This document shows, one piece after another, positions 17,749 to 20,137 of a stretch of DNA of 20,137 nucleotides (within the stretch, counting starts at the first letter, position 1; every line of letters begins with the position of its first letter). The position numbers were made by a program, and so were the translations under genes. The notes under the pieces were generated by a model. The model saw nothing but the letters and a program-made list of their open reading frames with translations, was not told the DNA's origin and made no database searches. Origin of the DNA: Mesaphorura yosii (lineage: Eukaryota > Arthropoda > Collembola > Poduromorpha > Tullbergiidae); assembly GCA_009869945.1 (NCBI GenBank), contig WIXG01000812.1:1-20137 (forward strand), written 5' to 3'.

Positions 17749-19378
17749 ATGAATTTCCATCACAAATCAGACTCCACGCCCAGCAGCAGCAGGCTCTTAA
17801 GACTCAGGCTCCTCGTCGCCGCCCCCGTAGTGGCTTTGATAATTGGCTGCCATGGCCGGATACTCGTTAATGGTAAGTCTGCCAAGCGCTCTTTGCCTTT
17901 GGCCTGGCCTCTTGACTCACACTCCTTCGCCACCTTCTGCAGGTCTCTCGTGCCCAGTCTGTATGCACCCACAGAACGCGTCAACGCTAACGCAATTTTC
18001 CTGTCCACTCCAGCCGTGTGGCTCTGAACAGGACTTCCGCGCCTCTTCCGCCGCCCTCCTCAAAGATTTTGGATCGGTTCTAGCAAAGCACTTGGTTGAC
18101 CAACCGTCTGATTCAGGCTTGACAACGCGGAGCGGTGGACGTGGAGGAGCAGCCTCGACCTCGACTCAAGGCCCATTTTACTGCTTTAAAGTCACCGGCT
18201 CCGTGGCTGTGCCCTGGTTAGGAGTGAATCTAAACCAGGGTAAGAGTAAAACAAATCACCGAACTTCAATTTTACTGCTTTGAGCACATTTATTTCAGTT
18301 TTCCTTCATTTGCCCAGTTGAAGACGTGGTCGCCAGTGGCTGCTCAATGCCCATCGACGGAAAGGCGTACGACCCTCAAGACGGACCCCACCACACAAGC
18401 GGAGGCTGGGCAAGAGTGACGGCGGGATTCGCTTTCACTGGTGAATTGTACACGTGTGACGAGTCGATGCCGACGAGCATCGGACCAACCTGTGGAGAAG
18501 GCAGCGCGCCGTCACCGTCTGGCGTGGGCCCATCCGCGCCCGCAGCTGAGCCGACGATTATTGAACCAGGACCTGAACTCCACTGCGCTTCTTGTCTGTA
18601 CCAAACGCCAAACTCAAACACGTGCACGACGGTCAAGTGTGATTCAGAAGAAGACTACTTCAAATCTTCAGGGATCGTCTTCACTGATTACATGAAGCTC
18701 GTCTCCGAATCATTCCGAAAACGGGGCGGCGGCGGCGACTGGCAAGCGGACAGAAGAAAAAGGGAAGCAGCACGGAACTCGAGTGCTGGAACGACTGGAG
18801 TCCGTGTTCGAAGAAATGTACAGCCAGAGCCGTTTTATTGCTACAGTTTTACTGGCAAAGTGTCGGACACGATGGGTTTCGACGGTCTGTCGGGATTGAA
18901 AGGTGAATTGTGCATCCGACTTCATCTTTATTGAAATTTGGGCTGGATTGGCTTAATTGACAAATTATTGCGTTTTACAGACACGGAAGTCGTCGCCCGC
19001 GGTTGTTCGAGGCCGGACGAAGACCACGACGTAAAATTTTACGAACCCAGCCTGAAGCCACATGTCGAGCTAACGTTCAAGACGGCGGCCTTCCTCAGCT
19101 TCGAAGGAGAGGGTTACACATGCAATAAGACAATTGGAATCGGGCCAAATTGCAGTCCGGTGACGAAGGCGAACGTGAAGCCGACGACGACGGGGCCGGG
19201 GACTGCTGCGGGTCAACCTTCTAGTGACACAGGCACAGGTGCGAACACAAATTCAACAAGCGCGAAGGATCCGTACGCCGTCTGTGACGAAGACATCGGA
19301 AATGGAGCCAAACCCACTATTGGCTCGAATTGGCTGCTAGCGCCGGGGATCTCGATTTTGTATTCATGTACTCAATAA
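17749..19378 (+). CDS. Secreted cysteine-rich protein B, two tandem modules
   Basis: Four exons (17749-17872, 17943-18239, 18318-18902, 18981-19378; introns 70, 78 and 78 bp, all phase 1) join to 467 aa. The signal sequence is LLRLRLLVAAPVVALIIGCH (about 16-35). Module 1 has Cys 45, 48, 62, 67, 122, 149, 187 and 199. Module 2 has Cys 230, 233, 243, 248, 315, 344, 383 and 393. Shared landmarks are LSCPVC/LHCASC, PFYCFKVTG/PFYCYSFTG, VVASGCSMP/VVARGCSRP, ELYTC/EGYTC and SIGPTC/GIGPNC. In each module an intron lies about eight residues before the (A/R)-x-G-C cysteine. Between the fourth and fifth cysteines each module carries a variable Gly/Ser/Arg-rich insert; the second contains basic runs (RRKREAAR, RVRR) that could be furin-type cleavage sites. 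A Thr/Gly/Pro-rich tail and two extra cysteines end the protein, without a strong anchor. The function is unknown. Confidence 0.82.
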
Positions 19379-19389
19379 TGTTAGTCAGC

Positions 19390-19395
19390 ATTAAA
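19390..19395 (+). terminator. Polyadenylation signal of gene B
   Basis: ATTAAA 11 bp after the stop codon; close, but in keeping with the short 3' ends of neighbours. Confidence 0.45.
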
Positions 19396-19439
19396 GCCCT
19401 GTGATTGTAATTGTCTGTATATATTATAAAATTATATGA

Positions 19440-19600
19440 GAGTTTAGGCTGTGACCACATCTCCTCCTAGACCACTCAGCCGATTTGGACCAAACTTCGC
19501 CCACACGTAGCCCCATTATTGTAGTTGTGCAAGAAGTTCACAGAATCCAAAAATCTCTCTCCGTTTCTGAATTATGCTAATTTATGTGAAGAAAAATGAG
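19440..19600. repeat. Possible interspersed repeat fragment
   Basis: The stretch around 19458-19500 (CCTCCTAGACCACTCAGCCG then ATTTGGACC and AAACTT) has the wording of a motif that recurs in many arthropod repeats (roughly, a clause equivalent to 'CTGGACCGATTTTGATGAAA'). No ends or target duplication could be found, and this is from memory of such repeats. Confidence 0.25.
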
Positions 19601-19893
19601 GTTCAATAAATTAAATGTATTTAAATATCGGTCCCTTAGCAATTCAATTTCGATTAATTGAACTAACAAACTCAAGCCTTGGAAGGTCGTGAAAAGCCGG
19701 CCGAATGATCTCACCCCAATGACGCAAACAAATAGTTTCGACACTTTAAACTGCGATCACAACTAATCTGGACCAAAGCTAACTGAAACACTCGAACTCG
19801 AATTGAACACACTTCCCCATAAATCCACTAGACTGTTGGCTATTGCTGCGAACACGCTCTCCTCCTGGCCGGATTTCACTTCCAACGTGAACC

Positions 19894-20097
19894 ATGCCAG
19901 TGAAAACGAGAGGTCATGCAAGGAGAACTAGAAACCGACGGAAATTATTCAATCGGGTTGCACGTGATGCCAAAAGAACCATCAGTGAGGAAATTCAGGA
20001 TGACTGTTGTGGTGACCTGCTCACCTGTGTACAGAATGTGTATATAATTAATAATGAATCCGGCTCCGAAAGGACAATTTTCGAATTCGGTCCGTAG
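19894..20097 (+). CDS. Small arginine-rich ORF, doubtful
   Basis: An ATG in a good context (GAACCATGCC) opens 67 codons. The N-terminus is very basic (RGHARRTRNRRKLFNRVAR), followed by an acidic/cysteine part (EEIQDDCCGDLLTC). No TATA box, family or splice partner is evident, and the window ends 40 bp later. It could be the first exon of a gene running off the window, a mobile-element piece, or chance. Confidence 0.25.
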   Translation: MPVKTRGHARRTRNRRKLFNRVARDAKRTISEEIQDDCCGDLLTCVQNVYIINNESGSERTIFEFGP

Positions 20098-20137
20098 TCG
20101 TCGAATGATGGCAATAAACTTGTCACTGCACTCGTAG

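Noticed and set aside
1..20137. CRISPR array, tRNA or rRNA genes, bacterial operons
   Set aside because: No regular short repeats, no tRNA-like T-loop with matching stems, and the split genes show that this is a eukaryotic nuclear locus.

Overview
The window looks like nuclear DNA of an arthropod. Genes are split by very short (69-107 bp) GT-AG introns, and the set includes a gustatory-receptor-type chemoreceptor, an AA15 chitin/cellulose-active LPMO, an animal mitochondrial thiolase and a ZNF839-like zinc-finger protein. The compact genes, many secreted orphan proteins and an insect-type gustatory receptor would fit a springtail (Collembola), but that placement is a guess from gene style. 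Nothing looks bacterial or viral. Exon joins below were worked out by hand from splice consensus, reading-frame continuity and family similarity.

Layout. 1-970: upstream DNA and the probable promoter of ACAA2. 971-2423 (+): four-exon ACAA2 (mitochondrial 3-ketoacyl-CoA thiolase, 398 aa), complete with catalytic residues. 2656-3294 (-): two-exon orphan with one membrane segment. 3745-4801 (-): decayed DUF7869-type, transposon-associated ORF. 4826-5500 (+): secreted orphan ORF that looks truncated, followed at about 5560-5684 by a basic transposase-like tail. 6297-7231 (-): five-exon AA15 lytic polysaccharide monooxygenase (203 aa) whose exons are mostly too short to stand out as ORFs. 7740-8730: decayed coding-like DNA. 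9092-9904 (-): secreted, probably GPI-anchored orphan. 10444-11142: short degenerate Tc1/mariner element with perfect 23-bp inverted ends and TA flanks. 11193-13376 (-): three-exon ZNF839-like gene ending only 50 bp from that element. 13786-14560 (+): small secreted cysteine-rich gene (A). 14741-16357 (-): three-exon gustatory receptor. 17749-19378 (+): four-exon secreted protein (B) with two copies of the module found once in gene A. 19379-20137: repeat-like DNA and one small ORF.

The most interesting structure is the A/B family. The same seven- or eight-cysteine module occurs three times in two genes either side of the gustatory receptor, and phase-1 introns fall at the same places each time. 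This points to a locally duplicated secreted or surface family that I cannot assign to a known domain with confidence; a diverged Ly6/uPAR-like fold is one possibility. The other genes have no evident joint pathway. The LPMO and thiolase are metabolic, the receptor is sensory, and several orphans are secreted.
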